Shown: positions 26,645-35,420, numbered from the stretch's first letter. The stretch is DNA of 64,000 nucleotides from an uncultured Shimia sp. (GCF_947498095.1 NZ_CANMJE010000003.1:124001-188000), one strand, 5' to 3'. Program-made: numbers and translations. Notes: generated by a model from the letters alone, not told the origin.

Positions 26645-26688
26645 GTCGTCACCTGTTCACACATTTGATTGACAGAAAAGCGTAAGTC

Positions 26689-26716
26689 ATGAAAATAGTA
26701 TTGCAAATGTTTTCAT
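26689..26716. promoter_or_regulatory. Inverted repeat, candidate operator of the sulfoacetate operon
   Basis: ATGAAAA (26689-26695) and TTTTCAT (26710-26716) form perfect 7-bp arms 14 bp apart in the 96-bp region between tctA and the divergent LacI gene. The arm spacing is wider than a classical LacI operator, so the true site could be another part of this AT-rich segment. Confidence 0.4.
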
Positions 26717-26740
26717 AAAATTGCGAAAAATGGCTACTAA

Positions 26741-27784
26741 GTGACGGAATACAAAAAAGAAAAAATAGATATTTTCGATGTCGCAAAGGCTGCAAGGGTG
26801 TCGACGTCAACGGTCTCGCGTGCGTTCAATCACCCTGATTTGGTCAATCCGTCGACTCGCAAGAAGATTGAGCGAGCGGTGCAGAAGTTGGGATACATTC
26901 GCAATCGCGCCGCTCAGGTTATGCACGGGCGTCGCAGTGGGACAGTTGGATTTGTCGTGCCCACAATCGACAACGCAATCTTTGCCGAATTGATCCAAGC
27001 CTTCTCCGACGGGCTGGATCAAAAAGGATTCACAATGCTGATTGCATCGCACGGATTTGATCTCGAACGAGAGTACAAAATGCTTCGAAAACTGATGGAG
27101 CATCGCGTGGATGGCTTGGCACTGGTGGGGCTTGAGCATTCGGAAGCCACACACCAGCTGATCACGCAACAAGGTGTGCCGACTCTGGCGATCTGGAACT
27201 ACGCCGATGACGCCAGAATGCCCTGTGTGGGAGTCGACAACGCAGAAGCAGGGCGCCTTGCCGCCCGCCATCTGATCGATCTGGGTCATCGCGACGTTGG
27301 TCTGGTTTTTCCAAACCCAGTGGGCAACGATCGCGCCCAAGACCGGCAAGAAGGCGCGTTGGAAGAGCTGAAACAGGCAGGGATAGACGTGCCTGAGGAT
27401 TGGACGCTGCAGGCCCCGTACAGTATCGCCGAGGCCAAACAGGCTTCTATGTCTCTCTTGGGTCGCGGCAAACGTCCGACGGCGATCCTATGTGGAAATG
27501 ACATCATCGCGCAGGGTGTGCTTTACGCGGCGAAGAACCTCGGGCTGAAGGTGCCGAAAGAGCTTTCGATCATGGGCATAGGGGACTTCAAAGGGTCCAG
27601 TGAGATTGAACCCGCGCTGTCCACAATCCGCATTCCCGCGCGGCGAATTGGACGGCTGGCCGCAGACCAGATGGCCGCGTCGATTTCCGGCACGTCGGAG
27701 GATGCGACGCAATCAAAATGCGATCTGACTGTTTTGAACCGAGCGTCGACGGGCAGGTGTGCAGACCGTCCTGATCGTTCATAG
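26741..27784 (+). CDS. LacI-family regulator divergent from the sulfoacetate operon
   Basis: 347 residues, GTG start. The helix-turn-helix (IFDVAKAARVSTSTVSRAF) is followed by the LacI effector domain (VGFVVPTIDNAIFAELIQA; MGIGDFKGSSEIEPALSTIR, close to GntR-type members). It is transcribed away from tctA with only 96 bp between them. In Cupriavidus the sauR regulator is likewise divergent from sauSTU, so this gene is its positional equivalent. It is convergent with the MarR gene, 34 bp away. Confidence 0.88.
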   Translation: MTEYKKEKIDIFDVAKAARVSTSTVSRAFNHPDLVNPSTRKKIERAVQKLGYIRNRAAQVMHGRRSGTVGFVVPTIDNAIFAELIQAFSDGLDQKGFTMLIASHGFDLEREYKMLRKLMEHRVDGLALVGLEHSEATHQLITQQGVPTLAIWNYADDARMPCVGVDNAEAGRLAARHLIDLGHRDVGLVFPNPVGNDRAQDRQEGALEELKQAGIDVPEDWTLQAPYSIAEAKQASMSLLGRGKRPTAILCGNDIIAQGVLYAAKNLGLKVPKELSIMGIGDFKGSSEIEPALSTIRIPARRIGRLAADQMAASISGTSEDATQSKCDLTVLNRASTGRCADRPDRS

Positions 27785-27818
27785 TTCTTCAGGGGACATT
27801 TTGATGACCGGAACCGGG

Positions 27819-28277
27819 CTACATACCCGCAGTTTTCTGCAGTAGCTTGACCACCTGATCTTGTTCATCCTGCGTTAGATTCCTGAGCGTTTCTTGGTTC
27901 ACCTGCCTGATGATTTTTGGCAGTTCCGACGCCTTTTTTCGCCCCAGATCGGTCAGGAAAATAAGGAAGGAGCGGCGGCTATTCGGATCAGGCCGGCGCT
28001 CTGCGTAACCGGCCTCAACCAGTGTGTCGACGTTACGACTGGTAAAGTACTCGGGGAAATTCAGCTTTTTGCCCAAAGTTCGTTGATTGATTCCGTCTTC
28101 CTCGGACAACATCATGAGATTGGCAAAAACTTTTACATCTACGTCTACGGTTTTCAGCGCTACCTTCATCTTTGCGTCGATCTCACGGGACAGCGTCTGA
28201 ATTAGGAATCCGAAGCTTCCATCTCTGGTGCCTTTGGCGTTCTTTATCTGTGTCATCAGGTACGTACTCCTGATCAT
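27819..28277 (-). CDS. MarR-family transcriptional regulator
   Basis: 152 residues from the ATG at 28277 (GAGGG upstream). An ATG at 28256 with AGGAG, and a TTG at 28307, are alternatives. The winged helix covers the middle (VKVFANLMMLSEEDGINQRT then YAERRPDPNSRRSFLIFLT with wing residues), followed by the C-terminal dimerisation helix. It is divergent from the ferric-reductase-like gene, and the shared region holds two copies of CTGCAAGT-NN-TGC. It probably represses itself and the flavoprotein. Confidence 0.87.
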   Translation of the reverse strand: MIRSTYLMTQIKNAKGTRDGSFGFLIQTLSREIDAKMKVALKTVDVDVKVFANLMMLSEEDGINQRTLGKKLNFPEYFTSRNVDTLVEAGYAERRPDPNSRRSFLIFLTDLGRKKASELPKIIRQVNQETLRNLTQDEQDQVVKLLQKTAGM

Positions 28278-28301
28278 CGAATTACCCTCAATACTTGTTA
28301 C

Positions 28302-28357
28302 CTGCAAGTGTTGCGCAAAAATTGCATTTACAACAATTACATCTGCAAGTTATGCAG
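28302..28357. promoter_or_regulatory. Paired repeats, candidate MarR operators
   Basis: CTGCAAGT followed by TGC two bases later occurs at 28302-28314 and 28343-28355, 41 bp apart. Each also has dyad symmetry: ACTTG-N7-CAAGT at 28293-28309 and TCTGCA-N5-TGCAGA at 28342-28358. They lie between the MarR gene and the flavoprotein gene. Confidence 0.5.
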
Positions 28358-28513
28358 AAACATGTCAACTATGACTTTGATTCGAGTTTCGGTAGGGCGT
28401 GCTTTTGTTTTCAAACGGTTGGCCATCTCTTTTGCGGCCACAACCGATCATGGGGGCCCTGCAGCCAGTGTTCGAAACCGGTCAGTTTACCAGTCGAATA
28501 GGAGGTTTTTGGA

Positions 28514-29773
28514 ATGCTGCGGAAAACGGGTATTTATGTATTTCTTGGTCTCATCGTCGTGTTTGTGGCGTTGCATTTGGGGCTTGCCTCGGAACAGTAT
28601 GACCCCCGGACAACGGGAACCACCATGCTTGGCGGGATTGCGTTCCTTCTGATGACGTGTTCGATCATCTTGTCGACGCGGCTGTCGATCTTTGAGAATT
28701 GGTTCGGAGGCCTTGATAGGATGTATCAGGTCCACCGGGTCATCGGCGTTTTCGCGGCCCTCTTTGCGCTGGTTCACTTTTTCGGCGTGCCAAAAGAGCT
28801 TCCGCAAGGGGCTGACCCAGTTTTGAACGTGCTGGTGCCATCAGCACCGTTGGGCATGCTGTGGCTGATCTTTTTGGTCATAGGGCTGTTCATCGCGCTC
28901 AATCGCAAGATCCGGTATTCGTTCTGGCGCCCGACACATAAGATCATGGGCCTCGTCTATGTCCTGTTGCTCGGGCATTTCTTCACCGCCCCTCCGATCT
29001 TTGTAGAGCAGTTCAGCCCGTCCGGAGTGATGCTGGTGGTGGCGGGCTTCGTTGGAATCCTCAGCCTTGTGTACTCGGTTTTTGGAATGAACAGGCGCAC
29101 GGCGGTGACCTTCACGATCGAAGCGGTAAACGCACTGGAGCGCGCGACTGAAGTGGTGCTGAAACCAGTTGATCGATCAATTGACTTCCAGCCAGGGCAG
29201 TTTGCCTTTGTAGAGATTGAAGGAAATGGTTGGAGCGAACCTCACCCGTTCACCATTTCCAGCGCACCGGGCGAAGACCGTTTGCAGTTTACGATGAAAG
29301 TGCTGGGTGATTGGACCAGAAAAGTACGGGAAGAATTAGAGCCCGGCGCGAATGTAAAGGTGCGCGGGCCTTATGGTCGTTTTGATGCGGCACATGCGGG
29401 ACACAAGCAAATCTGGCTGGCTGGTGGTATCGGCCTGACGCCTTTCTTGTCAAAAATGCGCGCAATGCAGCCCGACGATCCCCGCCAGATTCATCTGGTG
29501 TATGCCGCGCGCGAAATGGAAGAGGCCATTTTTCTTGAAGAACTCAAGGACCGCGCCGCTGAGCTTGGGAATGTGACGCTGGTGCCCTTGTTTTCGGACG
29601 AAGGCAACTTTGCGCGGGTCGACATGATGAAGCAAAAGCTGCCGGATCCGTTGGACAGTTACGAGTACTTCATGTGTGGACCCAAGCCGATGGTTGAAGG
29701 GCTGACAAAGGACCTCAAGATCGAAGGTGTGCCGCGCGACAAGATCCACTCCGAAGCCTTTGAGTTCCGGTAA
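28514..29773 (+). CDS. Ferric-reductase-like membrane flavoprotein
   Basis: 419 residues; AGGAGG upstream. Residues ~1-190 hold about six membrane helices of the ferric-reductase-like domain, with candidate haem histidines in YQVHRV, LVHFFG, PTHKIMG and LGHFF. Residues ~200-419 form a ferredoxin-reductase FAD/NAD module: PHPFTISSAPGE (FAD), GGIGLTPFLS (nucleotide) and YFMCGPKPMVEGL near the C-terminus. It probably moves electrons across the inner membrane; the acceptor is unknown. Control by the divergent MarR protein suggests a redox or xenobiotic cue rather than iron limitation. Confidence 0.85.
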   Translation: MLRKTGIYVFLGLIVVFVALHLGLASEQYDPRTTGTTMLGGIAFLLMTCSIILSTRLSIFENWFGGLDRMYQVHRVIGVFAALFALVHFFGVPKELPQGADPVLNVLVPSAPLGMLWLIFLVIGLFIALNRKIRYSFWRPTHKIMGLVYVLLLGHFFTAPPIFVEQFSPSGVMLVVAGFVGILSLVYSVFGMNRRTAVTFTIEAVNALERATEVVLKPVDRSIDFQPGQFAFVEIEGNGWSEPHPFTISSAPGEDRLQFTMKVLGDWTRKVREELEPGANVKVRGPYGRFDAAHAGHKQIWLAGGIGLTPFLSKMRAMQPDDPRQIHLVYAAREMEEAIFLEELKDRAAELGNVTLVPLFSDEGNFARVDMMKQKLPDPLDSYEYFMCGPKPMVEGLTKDLKIEGVPRDKIHSEAFEFR

Positions 29774-30046
29774 GCCCGTATCATCAGGCGCGGCATCCTG
29801 TTGACCACCTCGATCGGATCACCAACCAAACGGACCAACTGGTTGGTGCCGACCCCTTCGCTACGGCCACCGAATCTCAATCCAATTTGTCGGCGAGCTC
29901 CTTAAGAGAGGCAATCGGACGAGCTCTGACATACGCGGTGAAGTTTTCCAAAATTGACACGGCGGTGCCTTCGTTGCACCCTGCCGTGACTTTGGAATCG
30001 CGCCGCGTTTGCACGCGTTCATACCACCTACCGGAGAGCCGTGGCC
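29774..30046 (-). pseudogene. Possible frameshifted gene remnant on the minus strand
   Basis: No complete gene lies in this 273-bp gap. Read on the minus strand, one frame gives AVSILENFTAYVRARPIASL and KELADKLD before a stop at 29877. The next frame then continues LRFGGRSEGVGTNQLVRLVG. Both stretches look protein-like, and the first resembles a small winged-helix piece. A single frameshift would join them. This is suggestive only. Confidence 0.25.
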
Positions 30047-31321
30047 ATGAGACCTGAAAGCCCGATTTCTCTTTGGGATGCCTCTGCGGAGGAACCAGAT
30101 TATCAGAACCCCATGACGGGCGACACGCAAGTTGACGTGGCAATTGTTGGTGGTGGATACACCGGGTTGTCGACAGCTTTGTATTGCGCTGAAAAGGGGC
30201 TCAGCACCCAGGTGCTTGAGGCCAAAACGATCGGTTATGGCGGGTCCGGGCGAAATGTCGGCTTGGTGAATGCTGGGGTCTGGCGACCACCAGCCGCCGT
30301 ACGCAAGAAACTGGGCGACATTTACGGTCCGCGTTTTGTGAAACGTTTTGGCGAGGGCCCGGCCCAGGTTTTCGACTTGATCGAGAAGCACCAAATCCGC
30401 TGTGAGGTAACCAGAACCGGTACAATCCATGCGGCCCATGCTCCGTCGGGTTTCAGGGATCTACAAGCTCGCCATGCCGAATGGACCCGGCTGGGCGAAC
30501 CGGTTGACCTGTTGTCGCCCGAAGACATGGTCGAGCGTACTGGTACAAAGGTTTTCCACGGTGGATTGCTCGATCATCGCGCGGGCACTGTGAATCCCAT
30601 GGGCTATTGCCGGGGACTGGCCCGTGCCGCCAAAGCAGCAGGCGCCGAGATCGCCACAGGTGTGCGCGCCACCAAGTTGCGACGTGATGGTGAGATGTGG
30701 GTTGTTGAGACAGACCATGGCACAGTGCGCGCAAACTATGTCGTGCTGGGTACCAACGCCTATAGCGATACCTTGTGGCCGAATTTGAAGCGCGCCTTCA
30801 CTATGATCCACTACTTCCAGCTGGCGACGAAACCGCTGACCACCGACATGTCACATATCCTGCCAGGCCGTCAGGGTCTCTGGGACACCGGGCAGGTCAT
30901 GTTCAGCCTGCGTCGCGACGTTTCTAACCGTCTCTTGATTGGCTCGATGGGGACAGTTGTGGGGGCTGTCGGACGCGGCTTGTCGCACCGTTGGGCGACG
31001 AAGAAACTGGCGCGGATGTATCCCGAGCTGGGGCCGGTAGAGTTTGAAGAAGCTTGGCACGGACAGATTGCCATGACCCCGGATTACCTGCCGCGCATCT
31101 ACCAACTGGCCCCCAACCTGCTGACCCCGATCGGCTACAATGGCCGTGGTATCATAACAGGAACGATCTTTGGCCAATGCATGGCCGATCTGATTACGGG
31201 CATGGACAAGGCCGATCTGCCTTTGCCAATGACCGAGTTGTCGACTGTGCCTTCAGCTCCGATCATGTCGCGGATCTATCAAACGGCCTTTATGGCAAAT
31301 CAAGTGTTGAAGAGTCTCTGA
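30047..31321 (+). CDS. FAD-dependent amine/amino-acid oxidoreductase (DadA/sarcosine-oxidase-like)
   Basis: 424 residues from the ATG at 30047 (GGAG ten bases upstream; a GTG at 30041 is possible). The GlyOx/DadA fold opens with the dinucleotide motif VAIVGGGYTGLSTALYCAEKG and the FAD-contact GYGGSGRNVGLVNAGVW. The C-terminal FAD segment is YNGRGIITGTIFG. Family members oxidise glycine, sarcosine, D-amino acids or glutamylated amines. The convergent neighbour is creatinase, whose product is sarcosine, so sarcosine is an attractive but unproven substrate. Confidence 0.85.
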   Translation: MRPESPISLWDASAEEPDYQNPMTGDTQVDVAIVGGGYTGLSTALYCAEKGLSTQVLEAKTIGYGGSGRNVGLVNAGVWRPPAAVRKKLGDIYGPRFVKRFGEGPAQVFDLIEKHQIRCEVTRTGTIHAAHAPSGFRDLQARHAEWTRLGEPVDLLSPEDMVERTGTKVFHGGLLDHRAGTVNPMGYCRGLARAAKAAGAEIATGVRATKLRRDGEMWVVETDHGTVRANYVVLGTNAYSDTLWPNLKRAFTMIHYFQLATKPLTTDMSHILPGRQGLWDTGQVMFSLRRDVSNRLLIGSMGTVVGAVGRGLSHRWATKKLARMYPELGPVEFEEAWHGQIAMTPDYLPRIYQLAPNLLTPIGYNGRGIITGTIFGQCMADLITGMDKADLPLPMTELSTVPSAPIMSRIYQTAFMANQVLKSL

Positions 31322-31380
31322 AGTCTTGGCTGGGAAGTCACCGACGTGAACGTGTTGGACAACTCAGCGGGCAGAAAACT

Positions 31381-31412
31381 CAGCAGCACAATTCAACTCA
31401 ATTGTGCTGCTG
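31381..31412. terminator. Bidirectional terminator between FAD oxidase and creatinase
   Basis: A perfect 13-bp inverted repeat, CAGCAGCACAATT (31381-31393) and AATTGTGCTGCTG (31400-31412), closes a 6-nt loop CAACTC midway between two convergent genes. T-rich bases are limited, but position and symmetry support a shared terminator. Confidence 0.7.
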
Positions 31413-31421
31413 ATTGTTCAT

Positions 31422-32630
31422 TTAGCCGACGACGTTGAACGCTGGCCCATATGGGTAGCCAGTGATGTTCTCGTTGCCGTCTTCGGTGATGACAAGGATA
31501 TCATGCTCACGGTAACCTCCCGCGCCGGGTTGGCCATCTGCGATGGTAAGCATTGGCTCCATCGAAATGACCATGCCCGGTTCCAGAACAGTGTCGATAT
31601 CTTCACGCAGTTCCAGACCAGCCTCGCGGCCATAGTAGTGCGACAAGACACCAAACGAATGGCCATAGCCAAAGGTCCGGTATTGCAACAGGTCGCGTTC
31701 CGCAAAGAAGTCATTGATCTGATGCGTGACCTCGGCGCAAGAAGCGCCAGGCTTCAACAACGAAATCCCCAACTCATGCGCCCCGACATTGGCCTCCCAA
31801 ATCTTGAGGCTGGCCTCATCCACCTCTTTCACGAACATCGTACGCTCAAGAGCAGTGTAATAGCCTGAGATCATCGGAAAGGTGTTCAGCGAGAGAATAT
31901 CGCCGCGCTGAAGAACGCGGCCCGTCACAGGGTTGTGCGCGCCATCGGTGTTGATGCCTGACTGGAACCAAACCCATGTGTCGCGGTACTCTGCATCAGG
32001 GAAGCGTTTGGCAATTTCCAACTCCATCGCGTCGCGGCCGGCCATCGCAACATCGATCTCGCGCACCCCCTCTTTGACGGCGTCCCGGATTGCGTAGCCA
32101 CCGACATCTGCCACTGCGGCACCGGCGCGGATCATCTCGATCTCGGCAGGTGACTTGTGCATACGTTGGCGCATGGTGGCCTCGTAGAGGTCGACAGTTT
32201 TTGATGGCGACAGAAAGCTTTGCAGTTTCCCTTGCTGCAACAGGGTCAGATGATCGCTTTCGTATCCGATGACCTTGCCCGCGCCGGTGACCGACAAAAT
32301 AGCGCGCCAATAGTTGTCGCGCTGCCAGTCTGTATAGGTGATGTTGTCGCCATAACACCTGCGCCAGGGCTGGCCGGCATCAATACCCGCAGAAATCGTG
32401 ACGCAGACTGAGGGGGTCACTACAAGCGCGTAAGGTCGGCCAAACGAGCAATATGTAAAGCCCGAATAGTAGCTGATGTTGTGCATTGAGGTGAACACGG
32501 CGGCATCTGCGCCGGCCTGTGCGAGAGCCTTACGCAGGCCCTCAACGCGGGCGGCATACTCACTGTCGGCAAATTGCAGACCGGCTTTTTCGCCGTTGTG
32601 GAAACGATAGAATTCAGGACGTGCAGTCAT
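31422..32630 (-). CDS. Creatinase (creatine amidinohydrolase)
   Basis: 402 residues matching the Pseudomonas creatinase family along its full length. The N-terminal domain has HNISYYSGFTYCSFGRPYAL; the pita-bread domain has WFQSGINTDGAHNPVTGR, YRTFGYGHSFGVLSHYYGRE and GYREHDIL. The catalytic His is in the GYGHSFG segment. The family is metal-independent despite its M24 peptidase fold. It hydrolyses creatine to sarcosine and urea. Urea can feed the urease at 53-58 kb, and sarcosine could go to the neighbouring FAD oxidase. A symmetric 16-bp palindrome lies about 45 bp upstream of its start. Confidence 0.92.
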   Translation of the reverse strand: MTARPEFYRFHNGEKAGLQFADSEYAARVEGLRKALAQAGADAAVFTSMHNISYYSGFTYCSFGRPYALVVTPSVCVTISAGIDAGQPWRRCYGDNITYTDWQRDNYWRAILSVTGAGKVIGYESDHLTLLQQGKLQSFLSPSKTVDLYEATMRQRMHKSPAEIEMIRAGAAVADVGGYAIRDAVKEGVREIDVAMAGRDAMELEIAKRFPDAEYRDTWVWFQSGINTDGAHNPVTGRVLQRGDILSLNTFPMISGYYTALERTMFVKEVDEASLKIWEANVGAHELGISLLKPGASCAEVTHQINDFFAERDLLQYRTFGYGHSFGVLSHYYGREAGLELREDIDTVLEPGMVISMEPMLTIADGQPGAGGYREHDILVITEDGNENITGYPYGPAFNVVG

Positions 32631-32672
32631 TTTGACCTCCGATAAAGAAGGTCCCGGCGTTCAGGACTGAGA

Positions 32673-32688
32673 TGAAAGCGCGCTTTCA
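32673..32688. promoter_or_regulatory. Perfect palindrome TGAAAGCGCGCTTTCA upstream of creatinase
   Basis: A 16-bp perfect palindrome 42 bp upstream of the creatinase ATG (minus strand). It resembles a LacI-type operator half-site pair with a two-base-wider centre. No regulator gene is adjacent, so the cognate factor would be encoded elsewhere. Confidence 0.5.
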
Positions 32689-32820
32689 CGAGGGAAAACG
32701 TGGCGACGCCATCGCCATTTGCTTGCGCGGACATTGCCAAACTTCAGGCGGAAATTCCAGACCGTTTGCGTCGCGGGTATGTCGTTTTTCAACGGGGATG
32801 GAAAGGAAGGGCCAACATGC

Positions 32821-32847
32821 AAAGAGGGAGCACGCGGCTCCCTCTTT
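32821..32847 (-). terminator. Terminator of the polyamine-type transporter operon
   Basis: AAAGAGGGAGC (32821-32831) pairs perfectly with GCTCCCTCTTT (32837-32847) over a 5-nt loop, starting 26 bp past the last gene of the minus-strand operon. The trailing TTT on the minus strand is short. Confidence 0.75.
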
Positions 32848-32872
32848 CTTTCGCTATCAGTGGTCATCACCG

Positions 32873-34084
32873 TTAGGCAGGTGACAGTCCCCGCAACTTC
32901 TCTGAGCGTCGTCGCAATAGTTCGACAACCGTCAATAGTGCGATGGACAGGGCAACCAAAATCGTCGCGACCGCCAGAATGGTCGGGCTGATCTGTTCGC
33001 GCAGGCCGGTGAACATCTGCCAAGGCAGAGTTTTCTGGCTGGCAGACCCGACGAACAGCACCACGACAACTTCGTCAAACGACGTGATAAAGGCGAACAA
33101 CCCGCCCGAGATTACGCCGGGCAAGATCAGCGGCATCTGTACCTTAAAGAAGGTTGTGACCGGATTGGCCCCCATGTTGGCCGCGGCGCGGGTCAACGAG
33201 TGATCAAAGCCAACCAAGGTTGCCGTGACCGTGATGATTACGAACGGAATACCAAGAACCGCGTGGGCCAGAACAACTTTGACGTAGCCGACAAATGTCT
33301 TGGGCAAGCCCAGTGTGCCTTCTAGCCAGTTGCCAATGTCCGAGTAGAAAAAGAACATGCCGGTGGCCGAAATAATCAGCGGAACAATCATCGGCGAAAT
33401 CAGGATCGCCATGATCGCGCGACGGAAAGGAACGTGGCTTTGGCTGAGGCCAATGGCGGCCAGGGTACCAAGGCTCACGGAAATCACTGTCGCAATAGGT
33501 GCGATGATCAGCGAGTTCTTAAAGCTGCGCTGCCATTCATTGTTGCTGAAGAAATCGCGATAGTGTTTGAGCGAGTAACCCTCAGCCTCAAACCGCAGCA
33601 TCTCTGGGGTAAAGGTAAAGAAGTCTTCGGCGTTGAAGGACAGCGGCATCACCACAAGGATCGGTGTGATCAGGAATACAAAGATGGCGCCACATATCAC
33701 GCGGAACGTGTAGTGCCACAGCACTTGCCCTGAGGTCAGGTACGGCAAGAGCCGGGCGCGATAACGCCCCTCGTAGAGCCAGTAGATGAGCCAGTGATAG
33801 AACCAGCCAGCCAATAGGCCAATTACGGCGCCGGGAATGCCCGCGAACCACAGGCCCAGTGCGCCAATTCCAAGGATCGAAATCCACTTGGCGAGTTTCT
33901 CGTTCTTCAGCACCAGAATGAAGAAGGCCCCCATGACGGCCACAAACAGGGCGCCAATAACAACGCCCGTGAAGCCTGAGCCATTGGCAGTGCCAACGAA
34001 CAGCCCCAGCAAGGCGCCAAAGGCACCTGCCGTCGGCAGGACCAGTGACAAGGGTTTGCGCGAGATCGGAGTGAGTGCAGCCAT
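32873..34084 (-). CDS. PotC-like ABC permease with extended N-terminus
   Basis: 403 residues. The C-terminal ~270 are a standard spermidine/putrescine-type permease (ILVVMPLSFNAEDFF after helix 1; EAA loop TRAAANMGANPVTTFFKVQMPLI). The N-terminal ~135 residues are extra and contain about three or four hydrophobic segments (GAFGALLGLFVGTANG; FTGVVIGALFVAVMGAFFILV; LGIGALGLWFAGIPGAVIGL). Usual PotC is ~265 residues. Last gene of the ten-gene operon; pairs with the PotB-like permease upstream. Confidence 0.9.
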   Translation of the reverse strand: MAALTPISRKPLSLVLPTAGAFGALLGLFVGTANGSGFTGVVIGALFVAVMGAFFILVLKNEKLAKWISILGIGALGLWFAGIPGAVIGLLAGWFYHWLIYWLYEGRYRARLLPYLTSGQVLWHYTFRVICGAIFVFLITPILVVMPLSFNAEDFFTFTPEMLRFEAEGYSLKHYRDFFSNNEWQRSFKNSLIIAPIATVISVSLGTLAAIGLSQSHVPFRRAIMAILISPMIVPLIISATGMFFFYSDIGNWLEGTLGLPKTFVGYVKVVLAHAVLGIPFVIITVTATLVGFDHSLTRAAANMGANPVTTFFKVQMPLILPGVISGGLFAFITSFDEVVVVLFVGSASQKTLPWQMFTGLREQISPTILAVATILVALSIALLTVVELLRRRSEKLRGLSPA

Positions 34085-34089
34085 GTTTC

Positions 34090-35361
34090 TTACCCCAATT
34101 TCACGTTGTCGATGCCGACGATCTTGTCGTAGGCCCAGTAAAGGATCAGCACCACCGCCAGCAGGATTGTGCCAAGCGCAGCGGCCAGCCCCCAGTTCAG
34201 CGATGACGAGATGTGATAGGCGATCCGGTTCGAGATAAAGACGCCTTTGGTGCCGCCCACGATCTCAGGCGTAATGTAATAGCCGATGGACAGAATGAAG
34301 ACGAGGATCGAGCCCGCGCCAATGCCCGGCACTGACAGCGGGAAATAGACCCGCCAAAACGCAGTCCAGTTAGTCGCCCCCATGGACTTCGCGGCCCGCA
34401 AATAGGTCGGCTGAATGGTCTGCATGACCGAATACATCGGCAGGATCATGAACGGCAGCAGGATATGCGTCATCGCAATGATCGTGCCCAATTGATTGTT
34501 GATCATCACTAGGCGCGCATCGTCTGCCACGATCCCCAGCCAGACCAGCACTTCGTTGATCACACCTTGTTGTTGCAGCATCACTTTCCAGGCTGATGTC
34601 CTCACCAGCAAAGAAGTCCAGAACGGCAGCAGCACCAGGATCATCAGCATGTTCGCTGTGCGCATGGGCAGGTTCGCAAGGATCCACGCGACAGGGTAGG
34701 CAAGCATGATGCAAGAGAAGGTAATCACCAGCGACATGAATAGCGTACGCTTGAACAGCGTTATCAGGATACGCTTGTCTTCGGGCTGAGCCTGTGCGCC
34801 TTCAGGGGTCCGCTGCATATCAATGGCATTCAGGAAATAGCCATTTGTAATCTTGACCGAGTGGGTCTTGATCACGGCCCAAGTCTGGGCGTCTCCCCAC
34901 TTTTTGTCGATGTCGATCAGCTTGTCTTTGAACGGCGCGTCAGCCTGCGGGTCCAGTCGCTTGATCTTGCGTCCGGATTTGCGGAACAACGACGACATGC
35001 CGGTTTGTTCATAGTTGAGTCGCGTGCCAAGTCGCGTGTGTTTCTTGGCTTCAATGGCGACAATCATATCCTCGACAAAGGCTTGATAGACAGCTTCGTT
35101 GGGCGATTCACCGGAGTCAATGTCCCAGTCTTTCAACGCTTCGACGGTCAATGGGATGGTTTGTTCGACCATTCCATTTTCAACCGAGCGGAACAACATG
35201 GATCCGATTGGAATAACAAAGGAAATCAGCACAAAGATCAGCAACGGGCCAATCAGTGCCAGCGCGCGCATCTTTTGATTTCTAAGGGAGCGCGCCAAGC
35301 TCTGTTTAAGCGGCGTACCATCGGCTGCCAGTACCGGGCCAGACTGCGTTTCGTCGCTCAT
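34090..35361 (-). CDS. PotB-like ABC permease with a large periplasmic insertion
   Basis: 423 residues against ~285 for typical PotB. Helix 1 (ALIGPLLIFVLISFVIPIGSM, about 34-54) is followed by ~145 charged residues with no membrane segment (TIPLTVEALKDWDIDSGESP through QAQPEDKRI). The usual permease core comes after that (LFMSLVITFSCIMLAYPVAW; EAA loop LRAAKSMGATNWTAFWRVYF). The insertion should lie on the periplasmic side and could contact the binding protein. It is five bases upstream of the PotC-like gene. Confidence 0.9.
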   Translation of the reverse strand: MSDETQSGPVLAADGTPLKQSLARSLRNQKMRALALIGPLLIFVLISFVIPIGSMLFRSVENGMVEQTIPLTVEALKDWDIDSGESPNEAVYQAFVEDMIVAIEAKKHTRLGTRLNYEQTGMSSLFRKSGRKIKRLDPQADAPFKDKLIDIDKKWGDAQTWAVIKTHSVKITNGYFLNAIDMQRTPEGAQAQPEDKRILITLFKRTLFMSLVITFSCIMLAYPVAWILANLPMRTANMLMILVLLPFWTSLLVRTSAWKVMLQQQGVINEVLVWLGIVADDARLVMINNQLGTIIAMTHILLPFMILPMYSVMQTIQPTYLRAAKSMGATNWTAFWRVYFPLSVPGIGAGSILVFILSIGYYITPEIVGGTKGVFISNRIAYHISSSLNWGLAAALGTILLAVVLILYWAYDKIVGIDNVKLG

Positions 35362-35420
35362 GTTTTCGTCCCCGCGCGTTCGTTTTTATTGTTGGTCTAT
35401 AAGACTTAACGAATTGGAGT

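Noticed and set aside
28418..28447. Hairpin GGTTGGCC...GGCCACAACC upstream of the ferric-reductase-like gene
   Set aside because: The stem is interrupted and lies about 70 bp before the start with no terminator or known riboswitch features, so no function is assigned.
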